Assembly: GCA_036245525.1 (NCBI GenBank)
Contig: BTPG01000006.1
Location: 97,314,553 to 97,378,552 of the forward strand
DNA: 64,000 nucleotides
DNA from: Semisulcospira habei
Lineage: Eukaryota; Mollusca; Gastropoda; Semisulcospiridae
Direction: 5' to 3'
The notes beneath the pieces were generated by a model. It worked only from the letters and a program-made list of their open reading frames with translations. It was not told the origin of the DNA and did not search any database. Numbering within the stretch: the first letter of the stretch is position 1; the number at the start of each line of letters is the position of its first letter. Below are positions 20,056 through 32,008 of the stretch, piece by piece. The translations under genes were made by a program, and so were the position numbers.

Positions 20056-22046
20056 TTGCTGCTGTTGCTGTTGGATCCACTGCCACTCATCTGTCCCTGC
20101 ACCTGTATGCTGTGGAAGGGGCCGCCCTGCATCATGTTCTGCTGCATCTGGTTGGACAAGTGCTCCACACCTTTAGCCAGGTTGGCCAGACTGGCCGACG
20201 TGATGTTGGACATTGATGATGATGATGTTGGCATGCCAGATGAAGGTTTGGCGGTGGTGGGGGTGACGGGGGTGCTAGACATCCCTCCCCCAATACCCGG
20301 CGTGCCCGCACTGCCGTTGTTGTTGGCGCCGTTCCCTGAGGGTGTAGGGTCAAAGTGCGACAGCCTCATGTTGGCCCCGGACATGGGCGAGGGCCCAGGA
20401 GGGTGGTGGAGGGAGCCGGGAGAACCCAAGTGTCCAGTGCTGGAGGTCTGGCTGGAGTTGGACAGAGGGCCGCCCTTGATGGAAGGGGGGTTCCCACCCG
20501 CACTGTTGTTGTTGCTGCCATGTGTGAGGGGTGAGTTGACCGGATTGCTGTTGCTGGCCGGGGAGGAGAACTGTGTATTATGCAGGTGTGAGGACGGAGG
20601 GGGGTCACCGTTGTCTCTGAAGGCGGTGTTGAGCTGCTTAGTGATGGTGAGTTCCTGACCGTCAAACTGATTGAGGTAATTGAGCTGTGTGGGGGAGGGT
20701 GTGGGCTGCAGGTGTTTGTATGCGTCCTCTAGGTCCTCGCGTTTGCGTTTCTGCGCCTGCGCGTATGAGGGTGGGGGCTTGCTGCCAGCCGTGTTCAAGT
20801 TTGCACCGTTCGGGTCAGGGGTGAACTGTTCAGGATTACCTGCCCTGTGCAGCGTCACCTGACCTGCACTTTTCCTGCCCGAAGTTGATGATACCACGTT
20901 GACACCACTCGCACTGCACATCAGGGCACCAGGACCTGCACGGCCAACAGACATGGGTCCCTGGGGTCCTGGCGCTTGTCCCGGAGCGGGACAAGGACCA
21001 GGACCACAAGGACCCATGCCGGGCAACATCTGATCAATCATGCTCATGCCCATCCCTCCCATACTGTGGGGCGGCAAGCCAGGGCCAGACATGGGTCCAG
21101 GAGAGGGTCCAAACCCTGGCCCCATGCCATCCATGCCCTGAGGGTCCATGGGCATGCCAGGGCGACTGCGGGCATTGGGGTACATGACCAGGGGGTCATT
21201 AGGGTCTATCATGGTGGGTGAGGTGGGGGAGCCGACCATGCTCATGGGTCCCGGCTGTCGTTTGCCCCCCATAGTGCTGTAGTAGGGTGGAGGTGGGCCG
21301 TTCATGGGACCACGATCCATGGGGTGCTGCGGACCTGGGCCTGGCCCCATCCCCCCCATTATGGCCTGCTGGGAGCGCTGCATCATGGCTGCTGACTTCT
21401 TCTCGTAGAACTCCTGCTGCATCTGCATCCATGCATGCTGCGCATGCATGTCCCCAGCCATAGATGATGGCATACCCGGGCCTGACATGCGAGGCCCTCC
21501 AGAGTGGCTGGGTGGATAGGGGCCAGGTCCACCCATCCCCATGCTTGGCTGCTGCATCATGTACTGTTGTGTGGGTGACATCATGCCTGGGTGTGGGCCA
21601 GGCCCCCCCATCATCTGGTGTTGGGTCATCATGGCCTGCTGCTGGGAGCTCATCATGGACTGTTGCTGGGACATGGGTCGGCCCATGTACATCCCACCTG
21701 GCCCACCGTCCATAGGGTTCTGGTCGCCTGCAAACAGCATGGCACCGATTTTGCGAAGATTGGCCAGCTGCTCCTCTCTGCGCTCTAACTGCTCAGGAGT
21801 CAAATTTTCATTGGGCACCTTGTTCTGCGACAAGTTCATGTGGGGCATGGACACCGATCCTCCAGGACCCACAGCATCTGGGTTGAACTCGAAACTGCTG
21901 TCCATCATGTTATACACGCCTCCTGGCCCACCCATCGGCCCACCTTGCATCATACCCTGAGGGCTCCAGCCCATGTTTCTTGGTCCTCCTGGCCCGCCAG
22001 GCCCCATCCCAGAACTCATGCTGTATGGGGACATGCCACCCATCAC
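20056..22046 (-). CDS. BCL9: BCL9 coding exon 5 (HD2, beta-catenin binding)
   Basis: 1991 bp encoding residues about 242-905. Acceptor tttctgatgcag before 22046; donor AGCAA|GTAAGT after 20056, phase 2. HD2 is at residues about 322-346 (NLTPEQLERREEQLANLRKI then GAMLF). It is an amphipathic helix of the kind that in BCL9 proteins binds the first armadillo repeats of beta-catenin. Further non-repetitive blocks include HAWMQMQQEFYEKKSA, KRKREDLEDAYKHLQ and LNYLNQFDGQELTITKQLN. These look like conserved BCL9 segments by memory only. The rest is Met/Gly/Pro-rich. Overlapping plus-strand open frames are compositional shadows. Confidence 0.93.
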
Positions 22047-24050
22047 CTGCATCAGAAACAAAATCAAAAGTTTTATTTAACCCATTTAAGGCCAAAACAA
22101 TCACCCAACTGCAAGAGGAATACATCTTAACAGGCTCCAGCAACAGCGGGGCCTCAGTGGATCTGTGCCTCCTTTTGCTTAATTAATATCTGTGCTTTTC
22201 ATCAGTACAAGGGTTTATTTTATTAGATCTGTGGCGGTTTTAAAGGCAATACAACTACATGAACAACTATAGTCAACGCCACTAATAACAAGGCCGGATT
22301 TTTTTTTTTTAAGTCGAACATAACAAAGCTTTTGTGGAGGTCCCTGACAAACTTCTTCTTTGTCTTTGTAAACATAAGCCGCTCACAAGGATGTTGGATA
22401 TAACAAAACTTGTTACATAACTCTTTTTTTCAGTCCCTGCAGCGCTGTCGACTTTGCTTATAACAAATGTTACCTTAAAAGCAGCAAAGTAAACACGAAA
22501 ATACTTCTGATTTCACAAAATTTGCATGTTTCCATTTGTCTAGTTAAACCTGGCTGTGCATTCACATACTGCTATTTTGTGTGTTTAGCTTTTTTCTTGT
22601 GTAGAACGTTACAATCTTGATCTCAAAAGTTTTCACTTTCATGTGCAGCCACTCTTTTGCGTTTACAAGTATGGTTACTGTGGCCTTTAACAAAAGTCGG
22701 CTGTGATCAGCGGCAGCAACTTCAGTTGTTCGCGTACCATATGAATTGTACACGCTTAACAATCTGTTTCTTGTGCACGTTTTCCCCATCTTCCTATTTC
22801 TTTTAGATACCAGGATAACTGGTGTAGAAACCAATATGGCCTGATTTAGCTGGGGCTCTATCTAACAGACAACGATTAACACATTTACCATGGTTTTGGT
22901 TGGTCTTTAAACCGGCCATTAATTCTTACACGTCGTGAATGTCAGACTGAGTGGGACAAAGAAGAACCATGAACGTTTCAATGAACGTCTGCCTACGGTG
23001 TCTGACAGTTAACCTCATTACTGCAAAGCCTGCAGACAGGTACTTTAAGTCTCGACTAACTAAATAGCTTCCCTCGGTGTACTGTATGGAAGGCAGACGA
23101 AACGTAACGTACAGAAGTCAGTCAATTTAAGTTTGGTGAGCCCGACAACAATACCTCCTGAAATCAGTATAGTGTATCAGCGAACACTAGATTGTTCTAT
23201 TAAAGCAAACCGCTCCATGAAGGCAATACAGGTTTTTAGTTCACAATATTTCCTTTGGTTTTCTTTACAAATGTTCTTAGGGTGTCTTAGAAGAAGGCCG
23301 CACAAAGGACTCATCAGACATATGCGGTAAAATGCGTACCTTTCTGCTCTTTTCCCTTTGCTACGCAGGAAAGTTCTCTGAGAGTGCCAGAAGCATCAGA
23401 AAGACATGTGTCTTCTCATGTGGCTTGTGAAAAAAAAGATGTATCCACAAATTTTAGCAATCAAAGCCTGCCCTGGAACTGGTCACTTTAATGTTTTTAA
23501 ACTCAGATGGGCATGCTTGTTACTGGAGTGATTAATAAGCAGAATAATTGTGAAACAGACAAAATATTGTCCTTCAAGCTTAAGGTAGCTCGCATTAACA
23601 AAGAAAATTATAAAGTTGGCTCTGAAGAGAAACGAATTAAAAAAATAAAAAAAAATAAGTACAATATAAGAAATAAAAATAGGTTGACACCCCATTTCTT
23701 GTTTACAAAATGTGCTAAACATTTAAATACCAGCTTCTACATGAACACTTATCAGCAATTCATGAAGACATCTATAAAGAATTAAATTTTTAAAATCTGA
23801 AAGTTTTGCTTATATCATGAAAAAATCTGGGGCCCTGATTTGTCATATCCGATGTTTACCATAATTGTGAAAAGAAATTCTGACCCAAGCCGGTTTTAAA
23901 AAAAAAAATCACAATCAAAGCTAATATCACTCACAACCACACCACAAAGAAACAAGAAAGGCAAATCCCTTATGGCTCATGTGTATGACCGATCTACACG
24001 TCTGACGATAAGTAAACGGATGGCTTCTACACTAACAAAATCCATGTTTT
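22047..24050. other. intron, no gene recognised
   Basis: AT-rich intron sequence. At 22078-22190 a TTAACCCATTTAAGGCC-type MITE end is visible with a degenerate core. Nothing else is supportable. Confidence 0.5.
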
Positions 24051-24762
24051 CTCAAAATTTTATCAGTTATCATACATCTGTAAAACCCCATGGCCCTTGA
24101 CCTTTGCAATGAGTTGACTAAATTAGGATACATAGGAAGGTCTTATCATCAGCTACCTTTGTGCCAAATTTGATTGAAAAGTTTGCAAAAATGTTGATGA
24201 TAACTACAATTATTGTATTTTATATTCATTTGTCAACCTCTTGTGACCCTTGACCTTTTCCGAGGAGTCATCCAAATTAGTATACATAGATAGGTTTTAC
24301 TATCAGGTATCTCTATAGCAAGCTTGGGTTTGAAGTTGTGAATAGTAATTGAGAAAAAACATTTCTCGTCAAAATGTGGCTATTTTGGACCTATTTCCTG
24401 AGCTCTATGACCCTTGACCTTTCAAAGGGGTCATCCAAATTAGTGCAGGTATCTTTGTACCAAGTTTGGGTTTGAAGCTGTGAATAGTATTTGAGAAAAA
24501 AACATCTTTTGTCAAAATATGGCTATTTTGGACCTATTTCCTGAGCTCTTGTGACCCTTGACCTTTCTGAGGGAACCAACCAAGTTAGTGTGCATATAAA
24601 GGTCTTGCCATTAGGTATCTTTGCACCAAGTTTGAGTTTGAAGTTGTGAATAGTATTTGAGGAAAAATACATAATGTCCAAAAATAGCTATTTTCGATGC
24701 ATTTCCTGATCCCATGTGACCTTGACCTTTGTGAGAGGTCACTGAAATTGGTATGTTTAGAT
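24051..24762. repeat. direct repeats of the GACCTTGACCTTT type
   Basis: A unit of about 140-160 bp recurs about four or five times: a block near tgtgacccttgacctttc, then aaattagtatacatagaaagg, ccaagtttgggtttgaagttg and gaatagtatttgagaaaaa. It resumes at 25142-25230 after a TSD-flanked insertion, and a further cluster lies at 54580-55085. Each unit carries a tgaccttgacct nuclear-receptor-like site. Confidence 0.8.
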
Positions 24763-25141
24763 TGATTGATTGTACATTGCTTAACGTCCCGACAGCAACA
24801 AGGCTTTCTCAGGACGTGCCTGCACTGCTTGTGAAAAAAACTAAACAGAACATTGAATGTATGTCGCCAGCCGGTCCAATACATTAAATAAACCTAACAC
24901 ATGGGGCCTAAATAAAGCTAAGACCATTTAGCAACACACATCCAATTTCAAGAGCTACAGGCAGTGCAGACAGTAGGGAGAGTTTTAAAAAGGCAAATAC
25001 AGGGGAATGGACCAAGGGTAGACAGAAACACATGCCCCAGAATAGAGAGAAAAACCCACCCTGTGGGGCTGACCAGGGTGACCCTGGGAACTAAACAATA
25101 CCTAACCCCACCCAAGTCCCCCAGGGCAGACCCGGGTGGGG
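24763..25141 (-). mobile_element. short retroposon flanked by 12-bp TSDs
   Basis: The target duplications ggtatgtttaga lie at 24751-24762 and 25142-25153. The minus strand ends gtcgggacgttaagcaatgt followed by (CAAT)n. This resembles the ggcgttaaaccc...(TAAC)n end of the I-elements here. No protein motif is recognised in the 379 bp, so it is either a SINE or a truncated LINE 3' end. Confidence 0.7.
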
Positions 25142-25617
25142 AGGTATGTTTAGAAAGGTCTTGCCACAAAGTATCCTTGGGCCAAGTTTGAAGATTGTAG
25201 CATGAATAGTCTCCGAGAAAATGCCAACGTTAAAGTTTACGGTGATGTTTAGCAGGAAAAATGTATTATTTGTAGAAATAAAAAAAAAAATTATGATTTC
25301 ATCCCAAAGTCTACCGTATTGTTTGGAGCTCAGATCCGTTTATCTTTTAGGAAGATTCAGAGTTGTCATATTTTTAGGCTTAAAATGCTGATCCATTTCC
25401 CTCCTCTCTAAGCCAACCTCTGCACAACACACACACACGTCAGTGCACACAAGTAGACGGACACACTGCGCTTCCCGACATTAGTATGCTCAGTGGGCTC
25501 GCGTAGGGACAGGAATCCATCTCCTTCTACTCTAACCCACCCTCTGATCCACACACAATGGCACAAATAAATAAAGATGGACACACGGTGATTCCCGCCA
25601 TTCGTAAACTCTGTGGT
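25142..25617. repeat. end of the GACCTTGACCTTT repeat and unique intron sequence
   Basis: 25142-25230 continues the repeat interrupted at 24762 (aaaggtcttgccacaaagtatccttgggccaag). Beyond it I see only a CA-rich patch near 25425-25440 and no gene. Confidence 0.6.
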
Positions 25618-25651
25618 CTAATAATAATAATAATAATAATTACGGTATTTA
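25618..25651 (-). mobile_element. L2-like LINE 3' tail (continues at 40301)
   Basis: An (AAT)n run followed by tacggtattta. The ten bases acggtattta (25642-25651) are repeated at 40301-40310, where the body of an L2-like element resumes. RTE-B therefore inserted into this tail. Confidence 0.75.
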
Positions 25652-26670
25652 CTTACTTACTTACGCCTGTCAGCCCTACCCGGGTATAGGCCGTCGACGA
25701 GAGACCTCCAGCAACTCCTGTCCTGTGCTTCTCCTTCGATTCTACTCCAGGTGGTTCCCAGTCTCTTGATGTCTGCGTGGAGGTCTTGACGCCAGGAGTT
25801 TCTCGGCCTACCTCTTTTCCTCTTTCCCTGGGGGTTCCATGACAATGCCTGCCTGGTGATACTGGAAGCTGGCTTTCTCAGACTGTGACCGATCCATCCC
25901 CATCTTCTTCGCCCAATTTCATTCTCTGCTGTTATCTGCTCTGTTCTCTCCCAGAGTCTGACGTTGCTGATCTTCTCTGGCCAGTGGATTTTCAAAATTC
26001 TTCTAAGGCAACTGTTCATGAAGGTCTGTACTCTGTTGACTGTGGTTTTTGTCAATCTCCAAGTCTCTGCTCCATATAGGAGAACTGCTTTTACATTGGA
26101 GTTGAAAATCCGGACTTTGGTGTGTTGTGACAGCTTTCTGGAGCTCCACACTTTTTTCAACTGGAGAAAGGCTGCTCTGGCTTTACCGATTCGTGCTCTG
26201 ACATCTGCATCAGTGCCGCCTTTTTTGTCTATGATGCTCCCAAGATAGGTGAGGGACTCCACCTCCTCCAACGGGGTGCCAGCAAGCAAGACTGGTTCTT
26301 GCCTGGTTGCGTTCAGCCTCATTGTCTTTGTTTTCTGTTTGTGAATGGTGAGGCCCACTTGGGACGAGATGTCAGCAAGCCTCGTGGTCTTGTCCTGCAT
26401 TTGTTGATGAGTGTGGGACAGTAATGCCAAGTCGTCTGCAAAATCGAGGTCGTCAAGCTGTGTCCACAGTGTCCACTGTATTCCACTTCGTCTGTGCTCT
26501 ATGGTCATCATCATGACCCAGTCTATGGCCAGTAGGAAGAGGAACGGAGACAGCAGACACCCCTGCCTGACACCGGTTCTGACCTGGAGCTCCCTAGTGA
26601 ACTGCCCTTCGTGGATCACGCGACATGTCATGCCATCGTGGCTGCTCTTGATCAGGCGGACGAGCTTTGT
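25652..26670 (-). pseudogene. RTE-B 3' part: C-terminal reverse transcriptase
   Basis: (TAAG)n tail, then an open frame 26631-25657 from MTCRVIHEGQ through GVRQGCLLSPF and FADDLALL to the ...GRADRRK end. It stops abruptly at 26670, where I-element copy 2 begins. The next bases of RTE-B are found at 38023. The duplicated target aggcggacgagctttgt is at 26654-26670 and 38006-38022. The host element is flanked by acggtattta TSDs. Confidence 0.92.
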
Positions 26671-26891
26671 TAGTTAGTTAGTTATTTGGGTTTAACGCCG
26701 AGCAGGCGACTAAGGCCATCTCACGGCGGGATGGGTAAAAATCTGGTCAGCCAGACTAAAAGCAAGGTCTTAAGACAAGATGTAAATATAGATTAAAAAT
26801 CTCAGGCTAAAATGTCGCACATGTCTGGAAAAGAAACGTCTACAGACTCTCAAAAAGGGCAAATAAAAAAATTCACATAGTCTATGAATGC

Positions 26892-29800
26892 TCAGATCTT
26901 GTTAAAAAAATTGCATTCTCTCAAAAAATTGAAGATTTTGTCCAGGGGAACATCCCGGAACAAAACCTTCAAGGAGTCTGCTGTGAAGTGTTTATATCTG
27001 GTGTCAATTAGGTCAGCACAATACAGCAAAAAGTGTCGAACAGAAAACTGCTCATTACAGGCAAAACACCATGGACGCTCATCCTGTTTAAGTAAGTAAG
27101 AGTGCGTAACATATGTGTGCCCGATGTGGAGCCGAGCAAGGACAGTCTCCTCACGGTGGCTGCCGCAGCGTAAAGGTAGACTGTCAGACAACTTAGGAAG
27201 AGCTTCATGAAGCTTGTTCCCTTCCTCTTTGTCCCACTCGGACTGCCACTCGCGGGCTATGTACGCACTAATAACAGGTTTAAAATCACTATAGACAGTC
27301 TGTGTGTCAGGGACAGGGTCACTGCGGGCACTGTTGGCAGCAGAATCTGCGATTCTGTTGCCTTCGATGCCCACATGGCCTGGGACCCAAATAAAAATGA
27401 TGTCATAATATTCCTTCATCAAGTCCGCGTAGAGCTCTCTAATCTGCACCAGCAGTGGATGGTCTGTTCCCGCGCCCTGAAGGGCCTGCAGGGCAGAAAG
27501 AGAGTCAGACAGAATCAGGAAGTTCCTTTCCCGAGACTGATAGGCATGCTTGAGTGCTAGCAGAATGGCCTGCAGTTCTGCACTAAATACAGAGGAATGG
27601 TCAGGGAGACGGAGCTTAAATGGGCGTCTAGGATGGCGAGAGGACACTGCAGCCGCAGCCACTCTTCCATCCTCAGACTTGGACCCATCCGTATAAAGAC
27701 GACAATAGCCAGGAAAAATTGAAAGGAGTTCATTGAGGCTCTGTTGGTATATGGCTGGTGGAGTACAATCCTTCTTGTGGGCAGTCAAGTCCAGCAAGAT
27801 GTCAGGAACTGGTAGTAGCCAGGGTGGAGTGACGTGTTGCAGAGATTCCGAAACTTTGTCCAGGTCCACTCCGGCCGCCTGCAGATGAGGTCGGACACGG
27901 AAGGAAAGTGGACGGACAGCTCCCAGATGGGCATCGTAAATCTCTGCAAACGACGGGTTAAAAACACAATCATAGGCAGGATTTTCTGGATGGGCCTTCA
28001 GCTTCAGAACGTAGCTGAGCATGAGGCGGATGCGGCGGAGCCTGAGAGAAGGCTCCCCTGCCTCTGCATACAGACTAGGAACTGGAGATGTCCTGAAGGC
28101 TCCCAGACATATGCGCAGACCTTGATGGTGAATTGTGTTCAGACGCTGCAGAACAGACTTGGAAGCCGAGCCATATACCACAGAGCCGTAATCCAGTTTG
28201 GACCGAACAAGGGCCCGGTACAGTCGAAGTAAGACGATGCGGTCTGCACCCCAGTCAGTACGACCAACGACATGAACAATGTCGAGGGCCTTCCGACAAG
28301 AGGTTCTAAGGTAGTTAACATGGTTGCAGAAGGTCAATCTTTTGTCAAAGATGACCCCCAAAAACTTAGCCTCTTCAGCCACCTTAATTGGCACTCCAGC
28401 AATGCTCAGGCTAGGTTCTGGAAAAAATTTCGTCTGGTTAGTAAAATGCACACAGACTGTCTTGGAGGGCGAGAATCTGAATCCATTGAGAGACACCCAC
28501 CCCTGGATGCGATCAACGCACAACTGCAAGCGCCTCTCAAGGGACGCAAGTCCTCGACCTCGTGCACACAAAGCAAAGTCGTCCACAAACAAAGAGCATT
28601 CAGAATCATCCTTGACGGCCTTTACAATGTTATTTATTTTAATGCTAAATAAAACAGGAGATAGAATACTGCCCTGCGGGACACCCATCTCCTGTTCAAA
28701 GGAGTCGGAGAGGGTGGAGCCCACACGGACATGGAACGACCTGTTGGACAAAAAATTGTGAATAAAAACGGGCAGATGCCCTTTAAAACCCATGTCCGAC
28801 AAATCAGACATTATACCATGCTTCCAGGTAGTGTCATATGCCTTTTCAAGATCAAAGAAAATTGCATAGACATGCTGCTTGTTGACAAAAGCATCTCGGA
28901 TAAAAGACTCAAAGCGGACTAGATGGTCAGTTGTACTACGGAAGCGCCGGAAACCGCACTGGAGGTCTGTGATGAGATCCTGTGACTCAAGATGCCACAC
29001 CAGTCGGGCGTTGACCAAGCGTTCCATAGTTTTACATAAACATGATGTCAAAGCTATTGGCCGGTAGTTGCCCGGGTCGGAAGGATCCTTACCCGGCTTG
29101 GGAATTGGCACAACCACAGCCTGGCGCCAAGATGGCGGAAAATGACCGGTTATCCAGATATGGTTAAAGGCCTTGAGAAGTACAAGGAGTGAATCCTCAG
29201 GCAGATGTGTTATGAGCTGATAATGGATGGTATCTAATCCAGCAGCAGAGTCAGTACATTTCTGCATGGCTTGCTGCAATTCTGAAAACGTAAAAGGGGC
29301 ATTATAGTCTTCCAAGTTATCCGATATAAAATCACAAGCACAAGATTCTCGCTTCTCCTTCTCTCTCTGGAAGAAAGGTGAATAATGCTCTGTTGAAGAA
29401 TTATGGGCAATGGTGGAGGCAAGCAAATTGGCCACAGCCTTTTTATCTGTGACCAAACTGGCACCATCTCTAAGATGGCCGACAGAAGCCGAGCCACCCC
29501 TGCCCCTAATTCTTCGAACAGCCTTCCAGACTTTTTGGGACGGAGTCCTAGAAGATAAAGATGAGACGAAGTGTCTCCAGGAAGCACGGCGTTCACGTTT
29601 AAAAATATAACGGGCTTTCGCCCGCTGTCTTTTAAAGGTTAAAATATTTGCTTGCGACGGATTACGAAATGCACGTCGCTGAGCAGATTTGCGCATTGTT
29701 TGGGCCTTGCGGCACTCTTCATTGAACCATGGTACTCTCGGCTTCCGAGGGAGTGATGTGGAAGTTCTAGGGATGGTTTCACCTGCAACCTCCAACAAAA

Positions 29801-30584
29801 TAGAAGTAAAACAAGAAACAGGTTCTTCAGCTGACATGACCACCTCCTCTGTAAGACGAGACTGACAGAGAGAGGCAAACAGAGACCAGTTAGCTTTCTT
29901 GAGATTCCAGCGCCCCACCGGCGAATCCTCCTCACAGCTGACCGATGACAGGACTACTGGGAAGTGGTCACTACCACACAGGTCGTCGTGAACCTTCCAG
30001 TCAAAGTCCAGCATGAGAGAAGGATCACACACAGTGAGGTCTAGAACAGAACTAGATCCGGAACCTGAGTTAGAGTATGTAGGTGAGCCATCGTTAAAGA
30101 CACATAGGTTAAGTTGAGAAAAAACATCTTCTAACATCTGACCTCTGCCATCATAGTGGTCACTACCCCAAAGGTGAGCATGACCGTTAAAATCCCCCAT
30201 GAGAATAAAGGGAGGGGGCAGTTGATCTACTAAGTGAAAAATATCATTGCTACAGACCCGCAGTGATGGTGGCAGGTAAATACTGCATATAGTTATGGTC
30301 TTTTTTAAGGTAACCCGAGCAGCGACAGCCTGAAGACAGGTGTCGATGCTAACGGGGCTACATAAAATTTGGCTACTAATGAGAAGAGCCGCTCCACCCG
30401 AGCGCCTCTCCGAATCAGAGCCTTTATGTATAACATTAAAACCATTAAAAGACACAGGGTCAGAAGTCTTCAGGTAAGTCTCCTGAAGAGATATGACTGA
30501 GGGGTTATAGGACTTGACTAAAAGACGTAATTCCTCAAAGTTAGCTCGAAAACCACGACAATTCCACTGAAGCAAAGAGTCCAT
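26892..30584 (-). CDS. I-element copy 2 ORF2: endonuclease-RT-RNase H
   Basis: 1230 residues, open. Domain order and catalytic motifs are as in copy 3 (endonuclease GDFNGHAH and SDHFPV, RT FVDD, RNase H YTDGS). Compared with copies 1 and 3 it carries several private changes, among them ESQDLI for ESQGL, DIVHVV for DILRVV, DAHLGAV for HPGAV, GSHREE for GSRREE and CNEQ for CDEQ. These look like drift without an open-frame break. Two bases separate it from the ORF1 stop. Confidence 0.93.
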   Translation of the reverse strand: MDSLLQWNCRGFRANFEELRLLVKSYNPSVISLQETYLKTSDPVSFNGFNVIHKGSDSERRSGGAALLISSQILCSPVSIDTCLQAVAARVTLKKTITICSIYLPPSLRVCSNDIFHLVDQLPPPFILMGDFNGHAHLWGSDHYDGRGQMLEDVFSQLNLCVFNDGSPTYSNSGSGSSSVLDLTVCDPSLMLDFDWKVHDDLCGSDHFPVVLSSVSCEEDSPVGRWNLKKANWSLFASLCQSRLTEEVVMSAEEPVSCFTSILLEVAGETIPRTSTSLPRKPRVPWFNEECRKAQTMRKSAQRRAFRNPSQANILTFKRQRAKARYIFKRERRASWRHFVSSLSSRTPSQKVWKAVRRIRGRGGSASVGHLRDGASLVTDKKAVANLLASTIAHNSSTEHYSPFFQREKEKRESCACDFISDNLEDYNAPFTFSELQQAMQKCTDSAAGLDTIHYQLITHLPEDSLLVLLKAFNHIWITGHFPPSWRQAVVVPIPKPGKDPSDPGNYRPIALTSCLCKTMERLVNARLVWHLESQDLITDLQCGFRRFRSTTDHLVRFESFIRDAFVNKQHVYAIFFDLEKAYDTTWKHGIMSDLSDMGFKGHLPVFIHNFLSNRSFHVRVGSTLSDSFEQEMGVPQGSILSPVLFSIKINNIVKAVKDDSECSLFVDDFALCARGRGLASLERRLQLCVDRIQGWVSLNGFRFSPSKTVCVHFTNQTKFFPEPSLSIAGVPIKVAEEAKFLGVIFDKRLTFCNHVNYLRTSCRKALDIVHVVGRTDWGADRIVLLRLYRALVRSKLDYGSVVYGSASKSVLQRLNTIHHQGLRICLGAFRTSPVPSLYAEAGEPSLRLRRIRLMLSYVLKLKAHPENPAYDCVFNPSFAEIYDAHLGAVRPLSFRVRPHLQAAGVDLDKVSESLQHVTPPWLLPVPDILLDLTAHKKDCTPPAIYQQSLNELLSIFPGYCRLYTDGSKSEDGRVAAAAVSSRHPRRPFKLRLPDHSSVFSAELQAILLALKHAYQSRERNFLILSDSLSALQALQGAGTDHPLLVQIRELYADLMKEYYDIIFIWVPGHVGIEGNRIADSAANSARSDPVPDTQTVYSDFKPVISAYIAREWQSEWDKEEGNKLHEALPKLSDSLPLRCGSHREETVLARLHIGHTYVTHSYLLKQDERPWCFACNEQFSVRHFLLYCADLIDTRYKHFTADSLKVLFRDVPLDKIFNFLRECNFFNKI

Positions 30585-30586
30585 GA

Positions 30587-32008
30587 TTAAGTCTGATCTG
30601 GGGGTAAGGAGTTTTTCCCCCCTTTTTCCTTTACCTTGGAAGGAGTTGAAGAAACAGAGGGGGGCCGGCTCCCGGGCCTCCTCTGGTTCTTCGGAGAGGA
30701 AGGGGGTGGAGCTGCCGCAGCATCAGCAACAACAACTTCCACTCCCTCCATCCGCTCCTCCAGTGCAGCATATTTGTTTTGAAGGGGCACATCTGTGTTC
30801 CCCTTCTGGGCCCGTGCGCACAGCGGTCCCATAGATTTCTTAGACTTCTGGTCCTGGGCAGCGTTCCTGCCGCTAGAGTTAGCGGCCTTAGAAGGCTGAC
30901 CAGAGCCAGAAGCCTTTGGAGTTGACTGATTAACAGGTTTGGGTGGGGGCTGAGGCTTAGGGGCAACAGAAGGCGGCACAACCGGACCGGCAGTGTCCGC
31001 CTTCTGCGTTCCCTGGCTCCTTGTCACCACCGGAGGAGGGTTACTCTCCAGGGGCGAGATGAGCCGAGGCTCCGCCCCCAACCAAGAAGTTGGGGTCTGA
31101 CATGAAAAGTCTTTGGTGGGGCGCTTGCCTGCCACCGCTGCACTAAAAGTATACACTGAGGTGTTAGAGGTTGGGGCAGCCGCAGCTGCACCAGGGCCTT
31201 CAACCAGTTTTTTGGCATCCAGAAAGGACAGCCCCTTCTCCACACGCACCTGCTGAATCTTGCACTCGGATATCCAACGAGGGCATTTCTTATCCGAAGC
31301 CATATGCGCCCCCTGGCAATTCACACACAGGGGGGTGGCTGTGCAGGACTCAGCAGAGTGTCCGGGCCTAGTGCAACGGGCGCATGAAGCCTCTGCCTGA
31401 CGGCATGTCTTCTGCCCATGGCCATACTTTTGGCACTTAAAGCACCGGAGGGGAAGAGGGACGTACTTTTTCACTCTCAGGGAGTAGTAACCTCCCCAGA
31501 TGGTAGTAGGAGGGGTGGGGGTGCCAAACGTCAGGATGATGGTAGGGAGACGGATCTCCCCACCACCTCGCTTGGAAGCGAAGCGCCTGACGCAAGTCAC
31601 CCCCTGAGACTTAAGGTTCCTTACAAGTTCATCTTCTGACAGTTCTGCCAAAGCTTGATCTTTGATTACGCCTCTTGACGAATTCATAGTTTTGTGGGGT
31701 GTGACTTCCACAGGAGTGTCTCCGATGGAAGAGAGCCCCAGTAGCCCACTGGAGTGTGCCCGAGTACGGCACTCCACCAGCAAGTCACCAGACCTGAGGC
31801 GCTGGGCGTCAGGCCTGCCAACACGGCTCCTGAGGGTCTCCCCCACCAGAAAAGGATGCAGCTTGGTAACTGGTTTCTCCTTCACCTTGCTATGGACAAT
31901 GAGGAAGCGAGGCCATACGGCCGACGCCTGAGGTGTCGCTTCCTCACAGTCTGAATCACTGTCATGTGCAATGTCGGTGTCTATGCGCCGTTTCTGTGCT
32001 AGTTTTGG
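30587..32008 (-). pseudogene. I-element copy 2 ORF1, start codon lost by truncation
   Basis: The frame is open from the truncation point (proline 7 of the copy 3 protein) to the normal TAA. It includes all three CCHC knuckles (CFKCQKYGHGQKTC, CARCTRPGHSAESC, CVNCQGAHMASDKKC) and the Pro/Ser-rich C-terminal part. A stop codon from the TAAC repeats lies immediately upstream in frame. No ATG of its own exists before the RNA-binding core, so normal translation is unlikely. Confidence 0.88.

Larger units (their letters stand above)
26671..32008 (-). mobile_element. I/Nimb-like retrotransposon, copy 2 (5' truncated)
   Basis: 5338 bp, with (TAAC)n tail at 26671. Its 5' side stops in codon 7 of ORF1, so it lacks the ORF1 start codon and all of the 5' UTR. 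It is followed without spacer by the (TAAC)n tail of copy 3 in the same orientation. ORF2 is open. It is about 99% identical to copy 3 at the ORF2 protein level (13 differences by eye). Confidence 0.93.

Noticed and set aside
30587..31885. Copy 2 ORF1 as an intact gene starting at 31885
   Set aside because: That start is a GTG in the middle of the family protein; the true start and first six codons are deleted by the truncation.
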